A stretch of 64,000 nucleotides of DNA from Sandaracinaceae bacterium (lineage in GTDB: Bacteria; Myxococcota_A; Polyangia; Polyangiales; Houyiibacteriaceae): positions 1 through 64,000 of the forward strand of contig JADJJE010000022.1 of NCBI GenBank assembly GCA_016706685.1, in the 5' to 3' direction. Shown piece after piece: positions 25,701 to 33,145 of this stretch. Each line of letters starts with the position of its first letter. The first letter of the stretch is position 1. The position numbers and the translations under genes are program-made. The notes beneath the pieces are model-generated. The model worked only from the letters and a program-made list of their open reading frames with translations, was not told the DNA's origin and did no database searches.

Positions 25701-26493
25701 CCAGCGCGAGGCCCTGCGCGAGACGCTGCGGCCGTTCATCCTGCGCCGCACCAAGCGCGCCGTGGCGCCCGAGCTGCCGCCGCGCACGGAGGTCATTCAC
25801 AGTGTGGAGCTGTCGCCCGAGGAGCGCGCGCTCTACGAGGCCGAGCGCAGCGACGCCCTGCGCCACCTGGCCGACGACGAAGGTCAGCGCTTCGAGCTGC
25901 TGGCCGCGCTCACGCGCCTGCGCCGCATGGCCTGTCACCCGCGCCTGGTGCACCCGGACTCGCCGGTGCCGGGGTCCAAGCTGGCCGCGTTCATGCGCCT
26001 GGCCCGCGAGCTTCGCGAAGAGGACCACCGTGCGCTCGTGTTCAGCCAGTTCACGTCGCACTTGGCCATCGTGCGCGAGGCCCTCGAGCTGGCGCGCATC
26101 CCCTCGCTGTATCTCGACGGCGCCACGCCGCAGCCCGAGCGCGCGCGCCTGGTGGACGACTACCAGCAGGGGCAGGTGCCCTTCTTCCTCATCTCGCTCA
26201 AGGCGGGCGGCACCGGGTTGAACCTCACGGCGGCGGACTACGTCATCCACCTGGACCCGTGGTGGAACCCGGCCGCCGAAGACCAGGCCAGCGACCGCGC
26301 GCACCGCATCGGGCAGGAGCGGCCCGTGACCGTGGTGCGCCTGGTGGCGCAGGACACCATCGAGGAGAGCGTGCTGGCGCTGCACGCGCGCAAGCGCGAC
26401 CTGGCGGAGAGCCTGCTCGAGGGCGCCAACGTGGCCGGCAAGCTCAGCACCGTGGAGCTGCACGAGCTCATCGCGGGGCAGCCGCGCACATGA
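22726..26493 (+). CDS. SWIM zinc-finger/Snf2-family helicase-like ATPase
   Basis: 1255 residues. The N-terminal half includes a SWIM zinc finger (C286-x-C288 ... C296-x-H298, 'CRC...CEH') and long helical/beta regions. The C-terminal half is a complete Snf2 motor: motif I DEMGLGKT (826-833), Ia VVAPTSVTSNWESEL, DEAQ box VVDEAQAIKN, III ALTGTPVENHL, IV ALVFSQFTSHL, V SLKAGGTGLNLTAADYV, VI DRAHRIGQ. It would be an ATP-driven dsDNA translocase/remodeller of the RapA/HepA-like bacterial group. The ATG at 22726 gives the MSPTTPSLKEVANVW start; upstream in-frame sequence is low-complexity. It overlaps recX by four bases (ATGA), suggesting a recombination or DNA-repair role. Confidence 0.9.
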   Translation: MSPTTPSLKEVANVWKRPANRERLGLPVDVVASMLGNPQLSSALGYMARRLELSDMASFFAHPRITEAFGRDPGDIDTRRLLAALHELGETEELFVTRLDARLPADVVVARPAADADSVNAWIAEHGLDRLLDSPLAVLVDRVAGSTSLKSNLASSSAMTLRELRNMRPTERRFRIDELAVLQSAAIDWLRETVEARRLRAWREELWETRPEDARLRILGTRLKDLRRELLRQLPGKTSLPPRDAVLELEEEPPALRLESRANTFAPRGTRVLFIDFEDSPLRVECRCMGPGAPPCEHVLHVVDYALDLVHDPYSLLRPALGRLIAVPSWTRLLTRLESHVPALLAGPSAERVVFRVAPDERESVTLALQKRGKRGYSAGRRIAAEKLLEQAPEAIAPEDRAAVAAVREFELETRRSPHLLDTHAVLPLLAGHPRVYRLDDPEVRVDVVSVPLTIALELVPAGARVAIRVGTKSIEPSTRVPTVFVHDDAAQRRVAVAEVPPSLREIVLAAAAHPAVIPEEAFDRVIAVLLRLQSDALDVRLPEKMRGRAVPAHARLVARLEPTGDESLRVTFLCRPAPGGPAFSPGRGPAFSIGADESGRLHVRRDLEAERTAADAARERFKLDHARADAEYTFRLDRLDESLDLLERLRDASETVDVEWPKEAMPWELRGGVTAATLHVRVQRAEEWFAVGGDVTVDGETIPLQALLDAIRAGRRFVRVSGRRFARIEAQLRARLEEIDATVFQDHHQLAIGGAALTRLADALQAEGFEADEASLAMIQAGRVAKDFEPTVPPELNATLRDYQAEGYAWMSRLATWGVGGVLADEMGLGKTVQTIALLLARVDQGPALVVAPTSVTSNWESELKRFAPTLVPIMYRGARRAKLLEELEPNQVLITSYDTLARDVELMGDTRFGVLVVDEAQAIKNARTQRAKSVRSVNAQVRVALTGTPVENHLGELYSLMRVVNPGLLGTWSHFRERYALPIERDDDSRQREALRETLRPFILRRTKRAVAPELPPRTEVIHSVELSPEERALYEAERSDALRHLADDEGQRFELLAALTRLRRMACHPRLVHPDSPVPGSKLAAFMRLARELREEDHRALVFSQFTSHLAIVREALELARIPSLYLDGATPQPERARLVDDYQQGQVPFFLISLKAGGTGLNLTAADYVIHLDPWWNPAAEDQASDRAHRIGQERPVTVVRLVAQDTIEESVLALHARKRDLAESLLEGANVAGKLSTVELHELIAGQPRT

Positions 26494-27071
26494 CCCCGCG
26501 GGCCAAGCGGCCTCCGAAGCGGGTCACGCCGGCGTACTTGAAGAACGTGGCGCTCCACTACTTGGAGCAGCGCAGCAGCAGCCGGTCCAACCTGCGGCGC
26601 CTGCTGGTGCGCCGCGTGGACCGCAGCCTGGCCGAGCACGGCGGCGAGCGCGACGAGCACGTGGGCTGGGTGGACGCGCTGCTGGACGAGCTGGTCCGCC
26701 TGCAGCTGCTGGATGACGCCACCTACGCCGCTCAGCGCGCCCGGAGCTTCTCGCGCATGGGCAACGGCTCACGCAAGATCCGGGCAAAACTGGCCGAAAA
26801 GGGCGTCCCCTCGGTGCTGGTGGATGCCGCCCTCGCTCAGCTGCAGGGGGACGGACCGTCACCCGATCTGGTGGCGGCCTGCCGCTTCGCCCGGAGCCGC
26901 AAGCTCGGCCCCTTTCGGCGCGACGCCCACGAACCCCGTGACCGCGAGGCCCGGCAGAAGGAGCTCGCCAAGCTGGGTCGTGCGGGCTTCTCTTACGAAA
27001 TTGCAATTCGCGTCATCGATTGTGAATCTGCTGAAATGATTGATGAAATGATGACAACGGTCGACGCCTGA
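26490..27071 (+). CDS. recX: regulatory protein RecX
   Basis: 193-residue RecX-family protein, the modulator that binds RecA filaments and limits recombinase activity. The typical three-helix repeats are visible: AYLKNVALHYLEQRSSSRSNLRRLL, then LDELVRLQLLDDATYAAQ, ARSFSRMGNGSRKIRAKLAEKGV and a C-terminal KELAKLGRAGFSYEIAIRVI. Coupled to the upstream Snf2 protein by an ATGA overlap; recA itself is not in the window. The last ~25 codons (from about 26990) are strikingly AT-rich and use codons rare in the rest of the gene. Confidence 0.88.
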   Translation: MTPRAKRPPKRVTPAYLKNVALHYLEQRSSSRSNLRRLLVRRVDRSLAEHGGERDEHVGWVDALLDELVRLQLLDDATYAAQRARSFSRMGNGSRKIRAKLAEKGVPSVLVDAALAQLQGDGPSPDLVAACRFARSRKLGPFRRDAHEPRDREARQKELAKLGRAGFSYEIAIRVIDCESAEMIDEMMTTVDA

Positions 27072-27103
27072 GCCCGCGCCATTTCACTTTTGTAATAAAG
27101 TGC

Positions 27104-27131
27104 TTGGCAATCGGCGCCCCGCGAGCATAAT
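27104..27131 (+). promoter_or_regulatory. sigma70-like promoter with no plus-strand gene downstream
   Basis: TTGGCA (27104-27109), a 16-base spacer and CATAAT (27126-27131) form a good consensus match within an AT-rich patch just after recX. The next annotated gene in this direction is 2.1 kb away, so the promoter may drive a small RNA. An ACTTT-N6-AAAGT dyad lies just upstream (27088-27103). Confidence 0.45.
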
Positions 27132-27137
27132 GGCGAG

Positions 27138-27265
27138 ACGGGCTTTCGTGACGTTGCCTGCACGGTCTGGGGGGATGGTGCTGCTGTCGCGAAGGCCCGA
27201 TCTTAATTCTGCCGCCGGCCGGAAAATTCCTGTGATTTCGCGGCGGTGAGCCCGCCTTCAGCGGG
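27138..27265 (+). ncRNA. candidate structured small RNA
   Basis: Downstream of the promoter above, CGGGCTTTCG (about 27138-27147) can pair with CGAAGGCCCG (about 27192-27201) over ten positions with one G-U. The segment ends in a compact hairpin GCCCGC-CTTCA-GCGGGC (27249-27265), which also covers the yheU stop codon on the other strand. No open reading frame with a ribosome site is seen. I do not recognise it as tmRNA, SRP RNA or a known riboswitch. Confidence 0.25.
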
Positions 27266-27515
27266 CGGTGCGCAGCGTGCAGGTCTCGCTCTCGGGGTCG
27301 AACTCGATGACCGCCCGGCGCTCGCGCAGCTGCCGCATGATGGCCGCGCGCTTGTCGTCGAGCGTGGCCTCTTGGTGGCCGTAGTCGGTGCCCTCGCGGG
27401 TGATGAACTCCTCGATGACGCCGACGAGGGCGTCTTCGCTGAGTCGCTGCCAAGGGATGAGGATGGCCTCGTGGGACTCGCGGGGCTCCTGGGACTCGTC
27501 GTGTGGGTGTTGCAT
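27258..27515 (-). CDS. yheU: YheU/UPF0270 family protein
   Basis: 85-residue member of the YheU (UPF0270) family. The hallmark LIPWQRLSEDALVGVIEEF and ITREGTDYGHQEATLDDK segments are clear, followed by MRQLRERRAVIEFD. The family has no established function; the conserved fold is a small helical protein. This copy has ~18 extra polar residues (His/Glu/Ser-rich) at the N-terminus compared with enterobacterial YheU. It follows the metalloprotease gene on the same strand by 17 bases and may share its transcript. Confidence 0.88.
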   Translation of the reverse strand: MQHPHDESQEPRESHEAILIPWQRLSEDALVGVIEEFITREGTDYGHQEATLDDKRAAIMRQLRERRAVIEFDPESETCTLRTAR

Positions 27516-27532
27516 GGGGCCCTTATCGTCGC

Positions 27533-29140
27533 TCAGCGGCCACTTACGCTCAGCTCGTAGCTGGCGCGGTTGGGCGAGCCCCCGTCACGCACGTAGATGA
27601 TGTACCAGCCGGGCTCCACGTAGCTGACCACCTGTTCCGCCGGGGTCTCGCTGCGGCTGGCTGCCAGCTGGTCGGCGCGCAGGTTGCGCAGCTCGAGGTC
27701 CACGTCGGTCTGGTCGCTCTGGCCGCCGCTGCCGAACACGCGCAGCCGCAGGGTGAGCCACATCGCGGTGGGCACGTGCACGCGATAGACCTGCACGGCG
27801 TCTCGGCCGTTGCCGGGCCGGGGCGCGCCGCCGCTCGGTGCCGGGTTGGTGAGGCTGTCCACCTTGCCCCCCACGGTGCTGCCGAGGGCGATGTCGATGG
27901 GCCAGGGCGACACGTCGTCGAGCGGCAGCATGGACTCGGGGTGACCGCCCGCCAGCAGCAGGTTCTTCACGGTCAGTCCATTGGCCAGGTTGGTGCGCAC
28001 CAGGTGCCGGAGGAACGTGGTGACGTCGGGGTAGGCGCCCGGCTGCTGGGCGAGCGTGCGCATGGCGCCGAACACCGCGGCGGGCCCGAGCGCGACGCCG
28101 TCGTTGTCGGTGTCGGGCAGCGCGAAGGGCAGGTCGCTCGGGCCGCCGTCCGAGAGGTCCCAGAGAATCTCCATGACGCCCGCTTCGGACCCCATCCCGC
28201 GTGGCCCGTCGGCCGACTGCGACTCCAGGTTCTCGGCGAGGCGCAGTGAGCCCTGCGGCTCGAGGCCGATGGTGTCCACGTAGATGGGGTTGCCCAGCAC
28301 GGCGCACGCGAACCAGCTGGCGCGACCCTCTTCCCACGCGAGCCCCGGATCGAGCAGCACGCCGCCCGGGTGGGTGCCGCCGTGCGACGAGTCGCTGGTC
28401 ATGACGTCCATCACGAAGTGCCCGAACTCGTGCAGGATGATGGCCTCGTCGTGCTCGTCGGTGTCCGTGCTGCCCTGGCGCCCCGGCTCGCCGCCCAGCA
28501 GCTCCACGCTGTAGCGCCCGCTGCCGGCCACACGCTGCGCGCGGTAGTAGCTCCACTCGGTGGTCACGCCGCGGCCCCAGTAGGCGTAGAAGGGGGGAAC
28601 CCGCTCTCCGGTCCAGGCGTGCACCGCCAGCGCCCCGCGCAGCACGGTGTCCAGCAGGTGCAGCGCGCCCGCCATCTCGGTCTCGTCGCCGATGCTGATC
28701 TCGACGGCACGCGCCCCGCCGGCCGCTTCACGGGAGCCTTCGGGCGGCAACGCCACGATCAGCTCGTGGACTTGGTGCCCGAAGGCGTCGCGCGTGACGG
28801 CCAGGTCGAAGCCGTCCACCGCGATGTAGGCGCGCACGCGCAGCGTCACGTCGGGCCCGCTCACGCGCAGCGCGAAGAGGCCGTCGTCGTCCGTGACGGC
28901 CGAAGCGAGCACCGCGCCAGTGGGGTCCACGGCGTCGACCGCGATGCGCCGCGAGGGCCGCAGCGTCTCGGTGCGCGACGCCCCCGTGGGCGTGGGCTGG
29001 CGGGCGGCGTAGAGCACGCGGCCAGCGATGTCGCGGGTGGCGGCCTGGACCTCGGACTCGCCGCCCGTGACCGGCGGGGGGAGTGAAGCGCACCCGAATG
29101 AGACGAGCCCGAGAGCCACCGCGAGGCTGAGGATCTTCAC
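27533..29140 (-). CDS. secreted lipoprotein zinc metalloprotease
   Basis: 535 residues: signal peptide with lipobox SFGC, a carboxypeptidase-regulatory/Ig-like domain (~35-135, DPTGAVLASAVTDDDGLFAL), then a gluzincin-type protease domain with H237-E238-F-G-H241 (LHEFGHFVMD). A downstream acidic candidate third ligand lies in LAWEEGRASW. The C-terminal ~110 residues (GRDAVQVYRVHVPTAMWLTLRL through EPGWYIIYVRDGG) resemble a bacterial pre-peptidase C-terminal (PPC) beta-sandwich. It is presumably surface-anchored and hydrolyses proteins during predation or remodelling; substrate unknown. Confidence 0.83.
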   Translation of the reverse strand: MKILSLAVALGLVSFGCASLPPPVTGGESEVQAATRDIAGRVLYAARQPTPTGASRTETLRPSRRIAVDAVDPTGAVLASAVTDDDGLFALRVSGPDVTLRVRAYIAVDGFDLAVTRDAFGHQVHELIVALPPEGSREAAGGARAVEISIGDETEMAGALHLLDTVLRGALAVHAWTGERVPPFYAYWGRGVTTEWSYYRAQRVAGSGRYSVELLGGEPGRQGSTDTDEHDEAIILHEFGHFVMDVMTSDSSHGGTHPGGVLLDPGLAWEEGRASWFACAVLGNPIYVDTIGLEPQGSLRLAENLESQSADGPRGMGSEAGVMEILWDLSDGGPSDLPFALPDTDNDGVALGPAAVFGAMRTLAQQPGAYPDVTTFLRHLVRTNLANGLTVKNLLLAGGHPESMLPLDDVSPWPIDIALGSTVGGKVDSLTNPAPSGGAPRPGNGRDAVQVYRVHVPTAMWLTLRLRVFGSGGQSDQTDVDLELRNLRADQLAASRSETPAEQVVSYVEPGWYIIYVRDGGSPNRASYELSVSGR

Positions 29141-29250
29141 GCGGTCAGCCTAGCAGCCCGAGGGAAGACGGTCCTTTCTATTGCCCCGATTGCGGCCTGA
29201 CCCTTTCCGTGCGGCCGAAAAAGTGCTTCATTCTGGCTCAGGAGCTGAGT

Positions 29251-31758
29251 ATGGCTGTGCTTGTTGGTTCTTCGGGGTCCGGTCGGGTGCTGCGGACGGC
29301 GCCTGCGCTGTTGCTGATGTGGGCGTGTCTGGGTCTCCCCAGCACCGCGATGGCCCTTCCGGGCTACGGCAACGTCGGGGACTTCGGTGCCCGGCCATAT
29401 GTCTGCCAGACCTGTCACGTGGACGCCGGGGGTGGGTCTGACTGCGCGAGCATGGTGCCGTCGCGTGCGCCCTGCTTGAACCCCTACGGCACCAGCTACT
29501 ACTCGTCGGGGTACGCCGCCACCACCGGCAGCAACCCCGACCTCGACTCGTGGACCAACACCTACGAGATCAACACCGCCCAGACGCTGCCGGGCTGGCC
29601 CGAGGGAGCCACCGAGGCCAGCTGCAACATGGAGACGTGCGCGTACTCCGTGGCAGCCACCACCTACAGCGCGTGGGGGAGCTACCAGAACTGCGCCGAG
29701 AACGTGCAGTGCCGCTCGTACCACACGTCATCCCAGCGCTACTACTTCGAGTTCCGCTGCCGCCCGGGCACGTCGGGGGTCGCCGGCACCAGCGCGCACA
29801 ACTGGGGCTGCACGGACATCAACGAGTGTTCCGGGAACCCGTGTTCGCCGGGGGTCTGCAATCAGGACTCCCTCGCGAGCTGGGCCGCCCCGGGGTACTA
29901 CTGCACCGGCTGCCCGTCGGGCTACTCGCTGAACGTGGGCTCGACGGCCTGCGTGCTGCAGAACGAGTGTCTGGCCAACCTGGACAACTGCCACGCCTCG
30001 GCGTCCTGCTTCGATCCTTCGAGCGCCCTGAGCAACTACACCTGCACCTGTCCGGCCGGCTACAGCGGCAACGGGCGCACGGGCCTCGGGAACACCGGCT
30101 GCACGGACATCAACGAGTGTGCCGCGAACCCCTGCGGCCCCAACGGCGTGAGCTGCTCGCAGACCCCCATCGGCTCGTGGAGCTCGCCTGGGTACTCGTG
30201 CACGTGCGCCACCAACTACGGCTTCAACGGCACCACGTGCGTGCTCACCAACGAGTGCACCACGCTGCCCACGCCGTGCACGGTGGGCCTCACCACTTGC
30301 CTCGACCCCACGCCGGCGCTGGCCAATGGGGACGCGCAGTGCACGTGCTTCGCGGGCTACACCGGCAACGGCCGCGTCGCGGGCACGAACTGCACCAACA
30401 TCAACGAGTGCATGACCGGCGCCAACAACTGCTCGGCCAACGCCACCTGCATGGACACGCCGGGCTCGTTCACTTGCGCGTGCAGGCCCGGGACCACGGG
30501 CAACGGCGTCACCTGCACGGACACCAACGAGTGCGCCGCGCCGCAGCCCTGCGGAGTGGGCGGCAGCTGCGCCCAGATCCCGCTCGTCTCGTGGGCGGCG
30601 CCTGGCTACAACTGCACCTGCACGGCGGGCTACCAGAACAACGGCACCACCTGCGTGCTGCAGAACGAGTGCCTCGCCAACCTGGACGACTGCGTGGCGC
30701 GGTCCACGTGCAACGACCCGAGCGCGGCGGTGGGCGACTTCGAGTGCCCCTGCAACGCGGGCTACACGGGCAACGGGCGCGCCTCCGGCACCGGCTGCAC
30801 CGACGTGGACGAGTGCGCCAACGACGAAGACAACTGCGCCGCGGAGGCCACCTGCACCAACACGGTCGCGTCCTACACGTGCGCCTGCAACCCCGGGTTC
30901 GACGGTGACGGCGAGACCTGCGTGGACATCGACGAGTGTTCGTCCGGCGCGAACGACTGCTCGCCCTTCGCGGACTGCGCCAACACCACGGGCAGCTTCG
31001 AGTGCACCTGCCGCACCGGCTTTCAAGGCACCGGCACCAACTGCATCGACGTGGACGAGTGCGTGGTGGACGACCCCTGCCTCGCGAACGAAGTCTGCAT
31101 GAACCAGCTGGGCACGGAGCCCAAGTGCGAGTGCGTGCCGGGCTTCACGCGTGTGGAGAGCACCGGCCTCTGCACCCGCGCCTGCGGTGACGGCGTGCGT
31201 GGCCTCGGGGAGGGCTGCGACGACGCGAACACCGAGGTGGGTGACGGCTGCGACGCGACCTGCCTCGTGGAGCCGGGCTGGGCGTGCTTCGAGCCGCCCG
31301 GCAACCCCAGCCAGTGTACCAACCGCTGCGGTGACGGCGTCATCGACTACCCGGCCGAGGAGTGCGACCAGGGTGAGACCAACAGCGACACCGTGCCCGA
31401 CGCTTGCCGGACGGTCTGTCGCCCAGCGACGTGCGGCGACGGGGTGCTCGACACGGGCGAGGCCTGCGACGACGGCGAAGGGAACTCGGCCACCGCCGAG
31501 AACGCCTGTCGCCCCACCTGCGAGCGCGCGTTCTGCGGGGACGGCATCGTGGACGACGGCGAGGTGTGCGACCCGGGTGTGGGTCTCGCCATCGAAGCCG
31601 AGCGCTGCGCCCAGCGCTGCTACGCCGACGCGGGCCTCGGTGGTCGCGGCGGTTGCTCGGTCACCGTGGGTCAGCGCGGAAGCGCCCCGGTCTGGGCTGC
31701 GCTCTTCTTGCTCGGACTCGCTGGCCTCACGCGGGCAGGGCGCGGCCGGCGGCGCTGA
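29251..31758 (+). CDS. secreted EGF-repeat protein with CxxCH motif and MYXO-CTERM-like tail
   Basis: 835 residues. The ATG at 29251 has AGGAG six bases upstream and starts a signal peptide ending STAMA. Near the mature N-terminus C52-x-x-C55-H56 (VCQTCHVDAGGG) matches a haem-c attachment motif. It is followed by at least seven EGF-like units, most with the calcium-binding opening (DINEC, NINEC, DVDEC, DIDEC), then several DUF4215-like Cys repeats (CGDGVRGLGEGCDDAN, CGDGVLDTGEACDDGE). The C-terminus GGCSVTVGQRG, hydrophobic span and RAGRGRRR fits MYXO-CTERM anchoring. Likely a large surface adhesin or recognition protein, cysteine-rich and disulphide-stabilised. Whether the CxxCH really carries haem is open. 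Confidence 0.88.
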   Translation: MAVLVGSSGSGRVLRTAPALLLMWACLGLPSTAMALPGYGNVGDFGARPYVCQTCHVDAGGGSDCASMVPSRAPCLNPYGTSYYSSGYAATTGSNPDLDSWTNTYEINTAQTLPGWPEGATEASCNMETCAYSVAATTYSAWGSYQNCAENVQCRSYHTSSQRYYFEFRCRPGTSGVAGTSAHNWGCTDINECSGNPCSPGVCNQDSLASWAAPGYYCTGCPSGYSLNVGSTACVLQNECLANLDNCHASASCFDPSSALSNYTCTCPAGYSGNGRTGLGNTGCTDINECAANPCGPNGVSCSQTPIGSWSSPGYSCTCATNYGFNGTTCVLTNECTTLPTPCTVGLTTCLDPTPALANGDAQCTCFAGYTGNGRVAGTNCTNINECMTGANNCSANATCMDTPGSFTCACRPGTTGNGVTCTDTNECAAPQPCGVGGSCAQIPLVSWAAPGYNCTCTAGYQNNGTTCVLQNECLANLDDCVARSTCNDPSAAVGDFECPCNAGYTGNGRASGTGCTDVDECANDEDNCAAEATCTNTVASYTCACNPGFDGDGETCVDIDECSSGANDCSPFADCANTTGSFECTCRTGFQGTGTNCIDVDECVVDDPCLANEVCMNQLGTEPKCECVPGFTRVESTGLCTRACGDGVRGLGEGCDDANTEVGDGCDATCLVEPGWACFEPPGNPSQCTNRCGDGVIDYPAEECDQGETNSDTVPDACRTVCRPATCGDGVLDTGEACDDGEGNSATAENACRPTCERAFCGDGIVDDGEVCDPGVGLAIEAERCAQRCYADAGLGGRGGCSVTVGQRGSAPVWAALFLLGLAGLTRAGRGRRR

Positions 31759-31772
31759 GGTGACTCGAACGG

Positions 31773-33125
31773 CTACTGCGCCATCCGCTGCGAGCGGGTG
31801 CGCAGGGAGCGGATGATCATGACCTGCACGGCGGCCACCAGCCCATGGCTGAAGTAGGGGTTGCCGTCGATCACGCGCCGAATCAGGCGGGTGGTCTCGC
31901 CCGGGTCGAAGGCGGACCAGCCGATGATGGCTGCCTCGCGCCACGGAAAGGCGTGCGTGTCGAAGCGGAAGCGCGCGCTCTCGAGGCTACCGCTCAGGCC
32001 GTCCACTTCGACGGCTCCGCCCGGCTCGGTCTCGCGCAGCACCATCTCGCCGCCCACGCTCACGAGGGGCACGGGGATCACCCAGCTGAAGCGTGTGCCA
32101 CGCTCCGTGACGTCGATGGTGGCAGAGCGGCTGCCCTCCATCAGCGACTCCCCGAATTCTTCGGGCGACAGCATGATGCGGCGCATGCGCTCTACCGAAG
32201 TGCCGCTCCGCGCGAGCGAAGAGACGCCGTGCAGCGTGTTGCCCTCGAGGTGCAGGAACACCAGGTCGCCACGGCCCAGCAGGGCCGCATAGCGGTTGAT
32301 GTCGTCGAACGTCGGGCGCGCGAGCGGACGCGGCGTGGGCGCGGGCGCGGTGTAGCCGTGGCGCCGCTGGGCCTCGTCCATGGTGGCCAGCAGCATGGTC
32401 ATGGAGAGCGCGATGTTGATGGTGCGGTTGACGCTGTTGCCCCCCGACGCCATCTGCTGGCTGAGGTAGTTGGCGTCACGCATGTCGATGCGGGTGGCGA
32501 AGACCAGCACGCACGAGTCCGGCGTCTCCGGGTAGATGCGGAACAGGAAGCGCCCCACGCCCAGGTCCCCGTTGGTGCTGGTCACCTCGATCAGGTGCCC
32601 ACGCGTGGGGTGCCCCGGGTAGACCGTCATCACGTTGTCGCCGCGCAGCGTGAAGATGGCCACGGTCCAGTGCCAGCTGTACGCCACCTGCAAGCCCTGC
32701 CGCGTGCGCACCTCCACTTCGTCGAGGGCGGGCATGAACGCGCCGTAGTTCTCGGGGTGGCTGACCACGTCGGCGACCAGGGCTGCGGGGGCGTGGATGC
32801 GCGCCATCAGGGTGATGGCGGGCAGCTCGGTCTGCTCGTTGCTGAACTCGGTGAGCATCACCGGGCCGTCGTCCAGGTGCGGCATCAGCACCTCGCGCTC
32901 GGCCGGCAGCAGCGCACGCAGGCGCGCCACGTCCGCGCCGATGGGGCTGGCCGGTGCCTGGGCCCGAGCCCCAGCATGGACTGTGTTCAGCGCCAGCAGC
33001 GCCAACACGCCGAGCGCGCGCGCCCACCCCGGATGGGGCACGGTGCGTAGGGGGGCGAGGGCAGAGCACGGACGCGGCGGCACCCGGCTCAGACGTTGCT
33101 CCGTCCGCGTTGCTTCAATGCGCAT
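31773..33125 (-). CDS. secreted START/SRPBCC-like domain protein
   Basis: 450 residues with a signal peptide after a basic leader (ARALGVLALLALNTVHAGARAQ). It has two lipid-binding-like segments: one at ~85-260 (LMARIHAPAALVADVVSHPEN, VEVRTRQGLQVAYSWHW, a START/polyketide-cyclase pattern) and a second partial one at ~360-430 (FRFDTHAFPWREAAIIGW). It could carry a hydrophobic ligand in the periplasm. The ATG at 33125 is chosen because upstream in-frame sequence is non-homologous and overlaps the response-regulator gene. It lies 20 bases after that gene on the same strand, so probably one operon. Function unproven. Confidence 0.7.
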   Translation of the reverse strand: MRIEATRTEQRLSRVPPRPCSALAPLRTVPHPGWARALGVLALLALNTVHAGARAQAPASPIGADVARLRALLPAEREVLMPHLDDGPVMLTEFSNEQTELPAITLMARIHAPAALVADVVSHPENYGAFMPALDEVEVRTRQGLQVAYSWHWTVAIFTLRGDNVMTVYPGHPTRGHLIEVTSTNGDLGVGRFLFRIYPETPDSCVLVFATRIDMRDANYLSQQMASGGNSVNRTINIALSMTMLLATMDEAQRRHGYTAPAPTPRPLARPTFDDINRYAALLGRGDLVFLHLEGNTLHGVSSLARSGTSVERMRRIMLSPEEFGESLMEGSRSATIDVTERGTRFSWVIPVPLVSVGGEMVLRETEPGGAVEVDGLSGSLESARFRFDTHAFPWREAAIIGWSAFDPGETTRLIRRVIDGNPYFSHGLVAAVQVMIIRSLRTRSQRMAQ

Positions 33126-33145
33126 GCGCTCCGTGTAGCAGCCCG

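Noticed and set aside
22684..26463. Long minus-strand open frame opposite the Snf2 gene
   Set aside because: Low-complexity His/Ala/Gly/Arg composition and no motif; shadow of the helicase gene.
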